Source: Gracilariopsis chorda (lineage: Eukaryota; Rhodophyta; Florideophyceae; Gracilariales; Gracilariaceae). From it: 64,000 nt of DNA. The stretch spans positions 60,438-124,437 of the forward strand of contig NBIV01000222.1 in assembly GCA_003194525.1 (NCBI GenBank). Direction: 5' to 3'. This document shows positions 33,800 through 46,682 of this stretch, one piece after another; position 1 is the stretch's first letter; every line of letters begins with the position of its first letter. The notes under the pieces are model-generated. The model had not been told where the DNA came from, searched no databases, and saw only the letters and a program-made list of their open reading frames with translations. The position numbers were made by a program, and so were the translations under genes.

Positions 33800-36700
33800 T
33801 GCTTTTCCTTGTGTTTGATGTAACTTTTGTTACAGCACAACACTTCACAGGATACTTCATTAGTCTCATAGAAATATGTTTCTCATAACGGCTGCTCTAT
33901 TCTATGGTCTGTATTCTTTGAGTTCATTAGTCAGACGCAATCATGCTCGCTCTCCGCAATCAAAAATATGTATGTCAGAAGGACTTCCTGACGACTCTTT
34001 CAACAGGAGAGAGCACAACCCCGAAATAGCAGGAAAGAGCACATGTATCAAATGTTCTCACTTCAGTGAATCCATTCAGCTAAACAAATTTGCGCATAGT
34101 TTAAACGTTGAAATTACTCTGAGCATTCAAGTGCTCTGTAATGCAAAGACTGTGTTTAGTATAACTCTGTGAAACGCATGAGACCTTATCTTTTGCTTCC
34201 AGTACACGAAGAACATTTTTCCGTACAAAACGTGTTTGTACCCTTCTGATATTTCTATGTTCTGTAAAACAAAGATAGTTTATTGAAAAGTACATCTGAA
34301 GTCTTTGAAAAAAGACCAAAACTTTAAGGTGCACAATAGCTTTTACCTCTTTTATTGACTTCAAACATTAAGCACCACTTTTTTCGCATTAAACCAAAAA
34401 CATCTGTAAATGGTATAGATATATAAAAGTTTACTAGCATTATCAAAAACTATATATACTAAGAAAACTGGATTTTCTTTACTTAGACGTCTCTACTTTC
34501 AATCTCCAATGCAAAAACTGATTCTCCTAGTTCAATTGACAATTGTATCAGAGTTACAGACTCGTAGCTTACGATAGCGTGAAAATATGGCAAGTGTAAA
34601 GACTTATTGTAAGCATCATTTTGCACGAGTTCACGACACCGCACAGCAACAACCCGTTCTGTACCCTTCGTTTCCGAAGAGTAGATCAGAAATAGATTGC
34701 AGCTCGAAAGTACCAACATAGACGGGCAATGCCAATATATAGTATATCGAAAAAGACTAATAGGAACGTAAGCACTGCAGTGATAAGCGCAAGAAATACA
34801 CGGCCCCAACTAAGGCAAGGCATAAATAAATCATGATAGAAGCGAACACAAAATAGCGGCTCACTAGTAACAGTAGAGAAAAATCACGATAACAACAGAT
34901 GCGCCACCAAAACCATAGGCATAGCCCAATAAACATAAGAACATCTCCACCAAACACGCACGACCGAGACCTGAGGTCTAATGAATTGCTTAGGGCAAAC
35001 TTGGTAACATGCCTGACTAACGCTTGAGGTTCGGCAGGCGTTATGTCATTGTGATGAATACGCCGACTAGTCTCGTAACAGGCCAAGGCAGCCGGGTCTC
35101 TCAGGATTTGGAGGAGGCCGAGCTGCACAGATAAGGAGGGAAGTACAGTAGAGCATTGCTGGAGGCAAAGAGGATCAGACTGCTCTAGAAGAACGCGGGT
35201 GTCGACAAACGGGGAGAAATGATCTGGCCCGAGTTGGCTTTGAGGCCGCCGAGTCCAGGCTTTTATAGATATTTGGGCTAGACGCACATCCTCTAGCCCT
35301 GCCTACTACGTCCAAGTAACAGCTCATGAAAACCCGTTATGAGACACATCCTTCCCATGTAGAGCCAGCTTAGCAGATGTTCTTTCCGTCTTAGGGTATC
35401 TGTATAATACCATTCGACGTGAAAGATCCGCTTCAGCACTTCTGCTCCAACCACACGACGATGACCCATCCAGTTGCGAACTCCATCATTCACGACATGT
35501 CTGATGACTCCAGTACATCATGTCATTCCATTCTATACTATCTTTTTATCGATATGGAGGCGAAGGAATACGAAGAAACGCATACCCTGGGGCCAGCGAT
35601 TACTAAACAGGACGCTACTGAGGATTTGGTTGGTCTAAGGATTTACTATTGGAATTAGAGGAGATATTTTGTGTTATTTCTGAAAAGGAAATTGCAGTGA
35701 AGGTCCGAAATACCGAGATCAATGAAAAAATTGCTCAAACGCCCATTCTGTATGTGTGCAAGCTATTGCATGGTATTGTATTCGCTTTGAACTGTTACAG
35801 TTTGAACAATGTTGCTTCAATTCATTCCCTTCCGTCCATCATTGATAATTTTTTAGAAATATCAACGTTTCCTTCTTGCTTTATGCCAGAATAGCCTTCT
35901 CTGCAGCAGTGCGGGTTGTCGCGAGTATTATAGTCGCGGACTTCCATGGGGGAGTCAGGGTGGACGCAGAAGACGTCGGTTAGGTCGGGACACATACAGT
36001 GCCCGTTGAGAGCAACCTAGCAGCTGGCGTACGCTCTCGCGGCGTGGGTATCATGAAATACGCAAACAGATGCAGAAGAGAAAGCAAAGCTCGAACGGGG
36101 AGAGCAAACCAGAAAGTGAGCAAGTGGCACGTTACACCTGATGATGGTACGGACAATTGGTCGCACTTCCCTTTAGTACCTACTGCATGGCCGAATGAAG
36201 CGGCAATGTCTGATTTGTGATATGCTGCGCTGACGTAATGGTTAGGCCTCGTGGCATTGCGCGCCCCACGAAGGACGGAAACAAGGGGTAATTCATATCA
36301 CTGCGAATTGGCGATTGCAACATCTGCAATGTCCAGCCTGCACTGAGTGATAGAGGACGCAGTTCGTCTTGGTTAGGCGGCAGGAGCACTGGCATGTAAG
36401 TAAGCATGAGGCGCGTGTAGGGGAGCGTTTGCGGAGGGGACGCTGAGTTTGTCGGTATCCATCTCGGGCCTGGCTTTGACGGGCGTGAGAAGCTGGATAC
36501 GGTTGCGGCGGGGGAGGGAAGCCAAAGTTGTTGGTGGTGGTGCATGAGACGCAGTGGCGATCTGTGGTGGGGCCGTGGGTATGATGGAGTCGGAGGTGGT
36601 AGTGGAAGCGACGAGAGGGCAGTGGTTCTAGGAAAATGAGATCGTATCTCACATTAACTCTCCCTCTCAGTTTCTCCATCTAGGGTCAGAGGGGGGTCCT

Positions 36701-39700
36701 GTTTGACACTTATCATGTCAAAAACGATAGCACACTAGTTGGAACTGTTTCACGACTCCATTTTCTGTTTCATGTCGTGCTCTTATAACCCCAAAGAAAT
36801 TTGGTTATTCTTAGTTGAGTCCCACTTTCCGCCACCGTTTGTCTTGTTAGCAAACATCTCCAACCACAAACTTGGCATGATCCAAAGAAAGCTTCATTCT
36901 AGATCTCAGTATATTGATATCTGTATAAGACCAGCGAGCAAAAAAAAAACCATTGGATCATACCAATTCTCTTCCAAAAAAACCGATTTCAAGTTCATAT
37001 CGTATTAAACTATGATTCATTTTATTAGAGAAAGACCAGTGATCAAATTGATGTAGCTCAGTTATAACAAATTCGCTCATATCTACTCATACAAGAAAGT
37101 CTCAATCTTCATGGTGCCCTGCGTATTGTCTGTTACAATTCAGCTATTCAACACAATGTCAGACAGTAGTATTAGAAAAGTGCATGTAGGTCAAAATTAG
37201 CGTTACTCGCGCACCACTTTAAGATCGGCTAAATGTTTATCCACTTTCCAAGACCACTCAGGAAAGGTCTTTTCGTGTACATTAGCGAGTGTACTATTTT
37301 CTGCTTTTGCTTACAATGCTCGCGTAGCATCATCTATCAAAGAAGATGCACTGAACGTCATAAAAGACTTATTTCGTCATACCAACGGATCTAAGCATAT
37401 GCAAAATCATATATTGGTAGTCCAAATAAGCTTCGGAAATCTCTTTTTTGTAATTGTTGGGTGATTTTCCTGCAAAAAGTACTGAAATGCTTACTTAGTT
37501 CCTGGAGCAGTATCAAAAACCGATTGGTAGCTTCAGTGCTCATCTTCAGTTGCTAGAAGCAAACTCGTATGAAACATGTTACGATATCAACGGATATCAA
37601 ATCCATATCTAGGTTTCTTGTATTTAAGACATTGAAAATTGTGTACCGAGGTTTCTAGTGCTGGATGACCGTATCTCGTCAAATAGGGTCACTCATGAAT
37701 AATTTCTGTACTTATGGTTCAAAAAGGCCATTAAAATGACTGCCAAACCCAAGTCTTGTCCTTCGTTTTGCTGACGAGCTTTATTGCTCCGTGAAAGGGA
37801 ATTGAATGAGAATTATATGTTTCTCATCGAGCGGAAGGTCACAGACTTGTCCCTCTCCACTAAGTCCCGGCAGATTGAGGTCCACCCAAATTCAACGCAC
37901 AGTGTGTAGACATCTTGCTCGATCTTAAGGGCAGTTGGACCGTGAGGGACCATCTGCGGCAATCATCTCTGGGGACGCATGTAGGAGGGAAAAATCAATG
38001 ATGAAGGCAAACTGCAACGCTTAAATCCGTCTTCACCGCAGCAGCATCAAGGTCGAAGGCGATAGTTTCTTATTTAAGGAACCTACCGTAACCAAGGAAT
38101 AACTGAATGCTGTAAGACGACGGTGAGGTGTGTTGTTTAATATGCTCTATTTCAAAGCAAATACTGCTGTTGATGCTTATAAGCCATCCATATGCTCCTC
38201 TGCTCTGCGAGTTTAGGGAACTTGGTGTGTGATGTGCTTTGTCTTATCAATGAGCCAAAGCATATGTCTGAGGGGGTTAGACGTGTAGTAGATGACACCA
38301 ACACTTGAATATTCCTATATATTTCAGAGAAAAGCTCACAGAGATCCAAACAGTTTTGAAAGAAGGACAGAAGAAGAGAATATTTGGTTTCTTTTCGTTT
38401 CTTGTCGGTGGTTGCAGGAGAACAGTCTTTTGCCTTTTGGGAAGCCGTTTATTTATATATATTAATAAACAGTCGTTAAATGTAACGAGCGTACAAAATA
38501 GGGTGCATACAGGTTTACCATGTTTTGGATATGCGTATGTGCGGCTCTTATGTTTTGAGTGCCATGCTGTGGGTCTGGAAGTAATGCTCTAAGCAAGGTT
38601 TGTGAAAGTCCTTTGAAGATGTTTGTTTTGGGATATGCTTTGCACTATTGCTCTTCGTGATGGAGCTCTTTCCATTGCTTGCACACATGAGAACGCCACG
38701 GAGTGCTTTTGTTACGGTTTGTTCTCTTCTTTCTCTTTTTATGATATGGAGCCTGGGAAACAGTGTTCAGTATTGGGCAGCATGTAGTTGGTAAAACGGT
38801 GGACCTTTTGGTGGAAAGCTTGGGTAATGAAGATATTTGGAGCGCGTTTGGAGGCTTTAAAACAAAAGAAACAAAGATTACAGCTTGTAGAAACACTTTT
38901 GAAACTTTACTTGGTATTTTGAAGTTTTGAATGGTCGTTGACGGTTTTGCGCGGAAGAACACTTACAGATCGTACAGTATACGCAATAAAACTAGTTTTG
39001 GAAGGTGTCGAGATGGTTTTTGGCGCCAAAGTATGCCCGGAGGCGCTGCGACATAACTATCTAGGTCCGGGGGGGGGCTAGCGAGGGTTTCATTAATGGT
39101 GAATAGAAGGCAAACACGGATGAGCAATGAAAACTACTGAGTTCGATCGAATTTGAACAGAACTACGTGATTCTGAAGTGGCAGGGGCGTGTGTTGGTGA
39201 AGGACGTGAAAGGAGCGATTACAGATCGGAAGCCGAGATTTTACAACGTATCGCTTTTGTGTATTGTGCATTGATGTAGAGCAATGCATATACGTATACA
39301 GTCTAGGCGAGGTGGATCATTAATTATTCATTACCGACGTGAAATGGGGTTTAGAAGTGTGTAGTGGACCCTTGGGCATTTTAGGTGATTTTCGATATGA
39401 GTTTTAGATCGTATTTTTGGAACCTTTGTGGGTGATTTCTATGATATCTGGAATAGATGAACTCTTGGTAAGCGTACCTGCGCTATTCATGCCTGGCATG
39501 ATTCACACGTGTCGTGTTGCGCCGTGGCTGGCCGTGCAACCCAGTGACAAACACGTGTGGACCGTACGTTTGGCCTACTACAGTAGTAGTATTCTTAGCT
39601 TTATCATGGCCCAGTAGTACTTTAGGGAGGACTGCTCTGCTATTTTACCGTAAAGTAAAGACAAGCTGTCACTCGGCTCTGAGTTTATCGCCTGCAGGAA

Positions 39701-40630
39701 GTGACGAACTCCTTCCGTAGTTCCACCAGGTGGGGTATCGTTATACTCACCCGCATAGTATCAACCAGGACCACTGATCTGTTTTACCCCGTGGGGTGGC
39801 CAAGTTTTCACTGTTTTGATGGTATGTTACTTTATATTGTGGGAACAGTTAGCTGTTAGACTCAGTATTGAGTTTTGCTGTGATGATTGAGATGTAATTG
39901 CACTCTCTTTTGGCTTACCGCACGATCTCCAGGGTGGTCCATTTCGTCTTGGTTTCTGTTCCTCTCTTCAATTATTGGACCCCATGAGAAGGGACACCGC
40001 GTACACGGACCCCTGCACTAATTCGACCCGAGGGTAGCCAGGTTCTCGGTAGCAGTTCCGTCCCTATAGCTGGAAGCCACCTCAGTTTTACAAGCGAACA
40101 CCGTGTCGTGCGGAAGAGCCCTGTCTCTGAGCCTACCTTGCAAGAGATGAATGCCGTGAACAAGTTAACAGGAATTCCCGCTTACGCATAATGCTCCATA
40201 AGTGATTACACGACCTAGAATCGGTTTACCTACAGTTCGTTGGATCACTTGGTGCATTTCTGTGCTGTACAATCTATCAAAATCGCTGTGTTGCCCCTTT
40301 TTTTTCAATACCTCTAATTCAAGTCCATTGAAGTTCCAAACACTTGGTTGACTGGCATTCAGTATGCTGCCACTGGCCCCCGATTCTCTGACTTGTTTTT
40401 TCAATGCCGTTGGTATACCACTGCAGGGTGCACCGCACACGCGAACATCCGTTTTGGAAGGTTTGGACAACAATGAACTTGATCGGGATACCCAAAGAAC
40501 ACCCTCAGTTGCGTCTGCCGCACAGGGTATAACCCAGGCGGTACCTCCCCAGTGGTCGAAAAGCCGTCTGCGGCTTACCCTCATATGAAGTCAGCAGAGT
40601 TTGTTTAACTGAAGTCGATGATCCACATCT
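33800..40630. other. Long gene-poor stretch
   Basis: Almost 7 kb, largely AT-rich, with no recognisable coding region, RNA gene or element edge. Short open frames exist on both strands but show no family pattern. Confidence 0.5.
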
Positions 40631-40639
40631 CTAAAATGG

Positions 40640-42190
40640 GTCATTTGTCTTTACTGGAAGTTTCAAACGAGCTGCGTCAAAACCTCGATAGTTCCAAAGT
40701 CCGGGATGTCTCGGAAACTATCTGACTATTACGTCGAGACGCGAACTGCATTTTGGAATATTTTGGTGCCCCAGGTACCTTTGTGACGGACGAAAAGAAG
40801 TTTTCCAATGACGTTCAGGTGGGCTTGGAACATGTGCACGTTCGTCTGGATAAGTTGGAAGCGACCATCCCTAAGGATAGAGAAGCGCCAACGAAAGCGG
40901 AAAACGAGGTTGTCTCTATTGATTCAATCCGCCGATCGAACAAAGAAAAGACTCGGAAACCCAAGAACAATGTCCACTACTTCGATTCGGGTTCACCAGA
41001 TTCTGGTTCTGATCACCGCTCCGCGGATTCCTCGTTGGACTCATTGGATTCCAATAATGAACGGAAGAAGTACCGTGCCGCGACAGGTAAGGCGACTTAC
41101 ACTACCTAGGGATTTATTTGCTCTCGAGGAAAAGATAGACGTAATCTGGGATTCAAAGAGTTAAAACCTACGAATCCGCTTTGCGGAAAATGGTTATCGT
41201 ATGGTTATTATCTATTGGATGATTCCTCATCTGTTCGGTCCGCACAAGGTACCGGCAAGGTTTAGGATTGCAAAAACCTCATGAATATTACTCTTCAATC
41301 GAGTCGTTTCCCATGAGAAGAACCAGTTCTGGTGCCTGGCATCCTAGCCAGGCTGGTTTAGGAGGCTGACATACTCTGCATGAGTAAAGGCCAAGGGTAC
41401 CTCGTGTTAACGTATTTCCTCACCAATATGGCTGACAATCAGTTCAATTACAATCGAGGAACCTGGAGAGCCTCGGAAGGAAAAGTACTTGTTGAGCGGA
41501 AGTGTTTCATTACCTTCTCAGGTCATATGCTACGGGAAACGCCATCCACATGACGATACATGCCCTACGCGATACGAAACGGAAGTCTAGTGAGTCCAAA
41601 ACGGTCTATTCAGCACCCCTAAATTAAGCGTTTCAGCGTTGTGCTATTGTGTATGGGGCACAAGAGCGGTGTAGATTGTTCGTTGACGGATTAAATCCTG
41701 CAACACAAGCGGCCATTGCGCAGCACCATGACGATAAACCTACTATTTCATACCTTGAACTGGTTCAGTATGCACAAGCCGGGGAAGAAATTTACCCTGC
41801 ACAGAGCCACCCGAAACGTCAGTCGGCGAGAGCTCTCTTATAAGATGATTCGTCACAATTGATGTCCTTGCTCCAGGGCAAGACTGTCAGTGCGGATATG
41901 GACAATCATTACGCTGGCAGCCACCCTGACTCAGTTAGGAATATGGACTTGCCGCCAACATCGTTGCCAATTTCAGGGGAAAATCCGTTTTCTACGCTGG
42001 TGTGTCACGGATGCAGGCCACTTCACTCACTCACGCCCCAAATAGATCCTGTCTTACCCGCTCTGGATAAGTCGTACCACACTCGCAGCGTGAAACGGAT
42101 AGCCATCGTCAATAAGATAGAACGGCATCGGCTATCTGTCATACATTTTACCGTTGTGGTCATATCGTCGCAAAATGTAACTTGATATTC
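40640..42190 (+). pseudogene. Gag-like retrotransposon relic
   Basis: A plus-strand stretch at 40753-41109 encodes an acidic/Ser-rich linker (DSGSPDSGSDHRSADSSLDS). The part at 41640-41840 reads GAQERCRLFVDGLNPATQAAI and ELVQYAQAGEEIYP, like the end of a Ty3/Gypsy gag capsid. Near 42130-42180 one frame gives FYRCGHIVAKC, a degenerate CCHC zinc knuckle. The frame is broken in several places and no pol follows. Confidence 0.5.
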
Positions 42191-42199
42191 CGGGAAGTG

Positions 42200-43670
42200 C
42201 CCAAAATTACCGTCAATAACTAAACACTGAACCGAGCTGATCTGGCCCTAGTGCCACGTACGTCTTATGAATGTTGCAGGTTTGTCAACAACAGGGTTTT
42301 GTTGACGAAGACCTGGGGCTTTGATGGTCGCTTCCACTGGCTCGGGAGATAGTGGTGGACTACGAACGGTCTGGGGTTCCAGTAAAAAGAGGTTGTCGAA
42401 TGGTTCCAATGATGGGGTCTGGGGTTCGAAGGGGAGCTTGCGGTCAAGGACGGGGTTTCCACAGTTCGCGGGTGGCGACGGCGGCGTTGAATATGTTTCA
42501 GAAAATACCTAGGTGTTGGTGTACACCGATTGGGACGACGGTAATAACCTGGATCAAAGTATTGGGCCCACTGAAATCGTAATATTAATCATAAATCAAC
42601 AGTTATTACGATCTGGATATCTGTTTTTCATCGAAACTTTGGCGATTTTGTGTAGCAATATCCACCAAGGCTGAATGATCAACAATTTGAGGTAAGCACA
42701 ATACTTACTTGCGAATGCTACCAGCTTAGGAACAGAGAAGCTATGGTTGAAGACGAAATAGAAGTTGATGGTGATGATGCGAATTGAAGTTTGGAGCATC
42801 CGTCGTGGTTGGTATACAGATTCCAGCCTAGTTCTATCAGTGCCGCTAGTTAGATGGAAAGCGTTCTTGTTCGAAAATAGTATGCATCTCCGTACTTAGG
42901 TGATTATACAGGGTTCAGTGCCAGAGGCAGTCTTTCGATGACTTGGCGTATTTTACGAGCGTCAGATGGGGTCTGAATGATCTGGTATGAACCAAGGCTT
43001 CTCCTTATGACTTGGCACAGATCATTTGGTACTTCGAGGACCGTTTGACGATTTCTGTACCAGGTAAGATATCTGTCATATTTGTTAGCAGTATCACACG
43101 TGGACTTGGTGCTGCTGATGTTCGCGTGGTCAGTCAAGCTTTTCCATGACATGATCGTGGTTTCAAGTCATATTGAGAGTGTATCACAAAGATTTCAACG
43201 CGGCTTCGAGGTGAAATGAGCATAGAAATTGAGTAACTGATGTCTTCAGGAGGTTTTGTATAATAAACGAAGATGATAAAGATAGGTCCGAACGGACGCT
43301 AGAAACCACTATACCCATAGAAATGTAGAAAGTAACTAACGCCTAACACTGCAGTGGAGCAGTGCAACAGGATACCTGTGGTGCAATGCCCGTGAGCAGA
43401 TAAACAGCGAAAGGTGTTCGGGATCCTTTCTCGTTAGAAGTGAACCCAGCTAGTTGCAGCTCTCCGAGGGTGGCACGAATACGTTGGCTTGAAAGGCCGA
43501 GTACGCCTGTTGCGACTTGCGCAGGGCGTTTGACGCAAGAATAGGGTATCCGTGGAAGCAGTTCGTGTGGGTGAGTGTCCTCGGAAGATGTGTTCTTTCC
43601 AATTGAGTGGCTCGTGCGTACACGGGCCGCGGGTGACGGGAGAAAAACCCCAAAAAGGGAAAGGAAAAGG
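42200..43670. other. No supported gene
   Basis: Open frames at 42321-42512 (+) and 42904-43152 (-) resemble nothing I recognise. It may be old transposon debris. Confidence 0.4.
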
Positions 43671-43675
43671 GGAAA

Positions 43676-44595
43676 TGTAGGGAATGATTGAGCTGAGGCT
43701 GAGTCACGAGAGTGAATATAAAAAACGGCGGCGCTAATAAATAACCCTTAAATAGAGGTTAACATCACGTTAATTTGAAGAATAGTCTGCACATAGGAAG
43801 CCAAGGGGGATAGGCTTTCCTTAGACTATGCTACTTTCCTCTAAAGAGGATTGGAAAGCACGTGAAGGCAGCGAAGTCTAGAGCCCCTTCCCCACGTTTG
43901 CCTTCCTTGTTGAGAAAGGTCTACTGGTGTGGCAGCAATTCCCTGCTGCAGTAAGTACTAACCATCCCAGAAATGGGTGTAACATAATAAATAAAATTAA
44001 CTAAACCTACTCCGCGTTGGTGGTTTATGGCCACTACTGTGACCAATCGTCAATTCACTCTTTTGTATCCCATGTATCCACTCCACGTCTTGTGGGCCGT
44101 AATTTATACAACGAGTACGTTACCAAAACCTTCGGGAAATCAAAAAAGTGCCTGAACACCATTCTGAGGGCGTTGCACTTCATATCTTCGTACGAAGTCA
44201 TGAAAGCAACTGCGGATGAGAAGGAATCCCAGCAGAATAGGGGTGATAAAAGTCCATGGATCTCCAGGTCACCGGTCCAAACCTCTAATTCAGAGACACA
44301 AAATTCTGCGAATGCAGTGAATCATCCTCTTATTCACTCATATGCCAAGCTCACAGCGAAATATAAACAATAACCACACTCAACCTCTGGGACCGACTCC
44401 AGTCGAGAACTTCACAACCGGTTTCGGTTCAGTGCTCCTGCCGCAAGAGAGTCGAACTCCAGCATAGCCGGCCAACGTTGGGGCAGCGTTCTTCAAATGC
44501 ATTGTGCAAATTAGGCCGGTGGTGCTCTGGTCCTTCTTTCACCTCTTCGGCACTCCATCATGCCAGCTGTCTGCCCTTAGAGCTATTGTACTACA
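43676..44595 (-). mobile_element. 3' LTR of chromovirus A (left edge tentative)
   Basis: The right edge is good. TATTGTACTACA at 44584-44595 is followed by a pyrimidine run (44600-44607), which is a purine tract on the element's strand. It matches the edge of LTR B almost base for base. The left edge is tentative: TGTAG at 43676 would give 920 bp, close to 901 and 914 bp in the two relatives, but the next bases match poorly. Confidence 0.5.
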
Positions 44596-44599
44596 TACT

Positions 44600-44607
44600 C
44601 CCCCCTC
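44600..44607 (-). promoter_or_regulatory. Polypurine tract of element A
   Basis: CCCCCCTC on the plus strand, i.e. GAGGGGGG just before the LTR start on the element's strand; the likely primer for plus-strand DNA synthesis. Confidence 0.6.
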
Positions 44608-44784
44608 AATTTCTGCCGCTTCGGCAGAATTCCCGTCGGCCCACTTCTCCCTGACGCCCATTTCTATGTACTCCTGTTTAACGACCGGTAGGATAGCTGC
44701 ACTAGCGCTGGTTGCGATCCCAATTCTCCATTGACTCGTTCAGCTTCCGCCTATACTAGCCCTTAGTAAGGACTGGGAAAGGAT

Positions 44785-46021
44785 ATGGATTGCCCATTGG
44801 TCGATTGGACGAATTTGAAGTACTTCTTCTGCTGGCATGAGGTCGAATTCCACGACATGCCGCCGTTTCGTAGGGCCAACGTCTACCTTCCCATGCCCCC
44901 GGTCGCTGTGAGCCCTGAGGGGTCCATTTGGCATGTGTCTAATCTCCTCATGGTCCCTCCTACGTCCATTGTGGCTTATCACACCACCCAACTCTACGGC
45001 GATTTCGGTCAGCGACTCCGTTGGCTTATCTGGCAGGTCTTGTTTGTGGAATGGGCGGTATTCTGCCTCATGGCCTTCTTGGATACTGCCAGTACCGGCG
45101 TGCATGCGAATGTCCGTGAGGCCGACCGTCGTATTTGGAATGAGGAAATCATTCCGAGTCCTGAGGGCCGATTGGTGCCCTTGCCCCCTCGCCTGATCGC
45201 GTTCATTCGCGAGTTAGGGGTGCAGAACATAGTCCGTGGGAGTGTGTATAGCGCGGAGCACACGGAGGAGCTTTTAGATTATGTCCTGGAGGTCCACTGG
45301 GCAAAGAACCCTGGATACCTGTAGTACGACTACGACGCGGACGAGTTTTGGCCGATTCCGGAGCATCCTTTGGGTCGCGACGATGGCAAGGCCTACAAGG
45401 CGAAGCCAATATTGGATACTCCAGTCGATGTACCTCTTCGGACCGTCCCGGACTATTATCTGCAGGCCATTGGGTTTGATGCCACTTGCCTGCTGCCTCC
45501 TTCCGATGGTCCGCCAACCGTGCCTGTCCTTGCTTTCTCTTGGGGGCTACCTTCAGCGCATCCCGTGGTCGAGCTTTCTGAGTCCTCCATTGGTCCAACG
45601 GCCACCGTTACTAGTACGCTCCGTTTTTTGGCGGTCACTGCGCCCGTGCTGCCTTCGCCACCTGCGATACCTATGGCCGTAAATCAAGCCTATGAGGAGC
45701 TCGTCGGGGTTTGCCGTTCGGCAGCCGTAACTGCGCCCATTGGGGTCGTCGAGGCGTTCCGTGCGGTGCGGTCGTGGGTCCGTAGGGCGTCACGGTACGA
45801 GTCCCTGGTGGGGAGGAACCAAGAGGTCAAGGAAGCATTGGCGACCCCTTCTGCAGGAGAACGCTAAAGTTCTGTCAACTTCCGTGGCTGCCGACGTGGA
45901 TAATCGCTTCGGTCTGAACCTAACAGACACTGAAAATTCCCCAGCTCACTCGTCCGCGTCGGCCCATAGCCCAGCTCGCGAGCGCGCGCGCGTCGGTTCT
46001 TCCGCTGCCCCTTCGGGCTAA
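44785..46021 (+). pseudogene. Antisense ORF of chromovirus A
   Basis: This ORF runs opposite to the element's pol, in the space between chromodomain and 3' LTR. The ATG is 190 bases from the LTR edge; in element B the distance is 177. The frame is open to a TAG at 45322-45324 (Gln codon by one transition), then open to 45867, and a frame change near 45,850 continues to a Ser/Ala-rich tail ending at 46021. Its middle, with FVEWAVFCLMAF and RLVPLPPRLIAFIRELG, resembles the element B protein (LAEWAARVAAFLLW and RLWYIPPHLRQVIRRL) by eye. I recognise no known family. Confidence 0.6.
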
Positions 46022-46682
46022 ATGGTCGCTGGAGTACTAATTAAAGCCTTTAGTCTTCCATACTGTCGACATTGGTCCTAGTTAGCGCTCATCTTCGTCT
46101 TTCAGGCCCTGAGTCCTTATTCAAGTCCCATGATCTCTGTTTTGTGAGGTCAACCCTTACACCTTTGGCCATCATTTGCGCCTTTCAGACCCCTTAGGAC
46201 TCTTTTTTGAAGTTCAACTACGGGGTTCTGAAGTCACTGCGGTTCCCGTTTGGCCATAGTTTGGCCTGAGGGAGACCGTGAAGGCGGTAGCATGGTAGGC
46301 GGTCCAAGCGCGCGCCATGGCACGGGCGCAGTCCTATTGGTCGGTCGTCAAAATGCTCTCTGTGCCCATAATCCCCCCTTCTTAAAGGCATGCTCCGTGA
46401 GGCCCATGGTACGGTAACGCCACGATGTGCTTAGTGAGGGCGTCCGCAGGGCGGCCCTGGCAAACGACTGGTTCCCCATGCTTGGCCTTTGGTAGAGATA
46501 CCCCTTGGGTGTCAGAGTGCGATTTGCACTTCACAGCCCTCCGGGTATACTTTCCTAAGGCCACCTCCATGGGTCCGAAGTTGGCGTTGTTACTGTTCTC
46601 CATGCTGGCGTTGTGAAGGAAGATGGAGCAAGCAGAGCGGCCAGGAGGCAGATTGCCGATTCCCCGTGGCACGCGCGCGTGC
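46022..46682. other. Spacer between antisense ORF and pol of element A
   Basis: No supported coding region. A second pyrimidine run, CCCCCCTTCTT, near 46374 could be an internal purine tract on the minus strand. Confidence 0.4.

Larger units (their letters stand above)
30100..33800 (+). mobile_element. Helitron, autonomous type, decayed
   Basis: A Helitron-type Rep region (30205-31500) is followed on the same strand by a Pif1-like helicase (32310-33691), the gene order of autonomous Helitrons. The termini are not certain. A hairpin at 33762-33796 lies about 70 bases after the coding end, as a Helitron 3' hairpin would, but no CTRR terminus follows closely. Many stops and frameshifts show it is inactive. 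Confidence 0.8.

Noticed and set aside
40165..40584. 139-codon minus-strand open frame
   Set aside because: No recognisable domain, no neighbour supporting it, and it lies next to a gag-like relic on the other strand.
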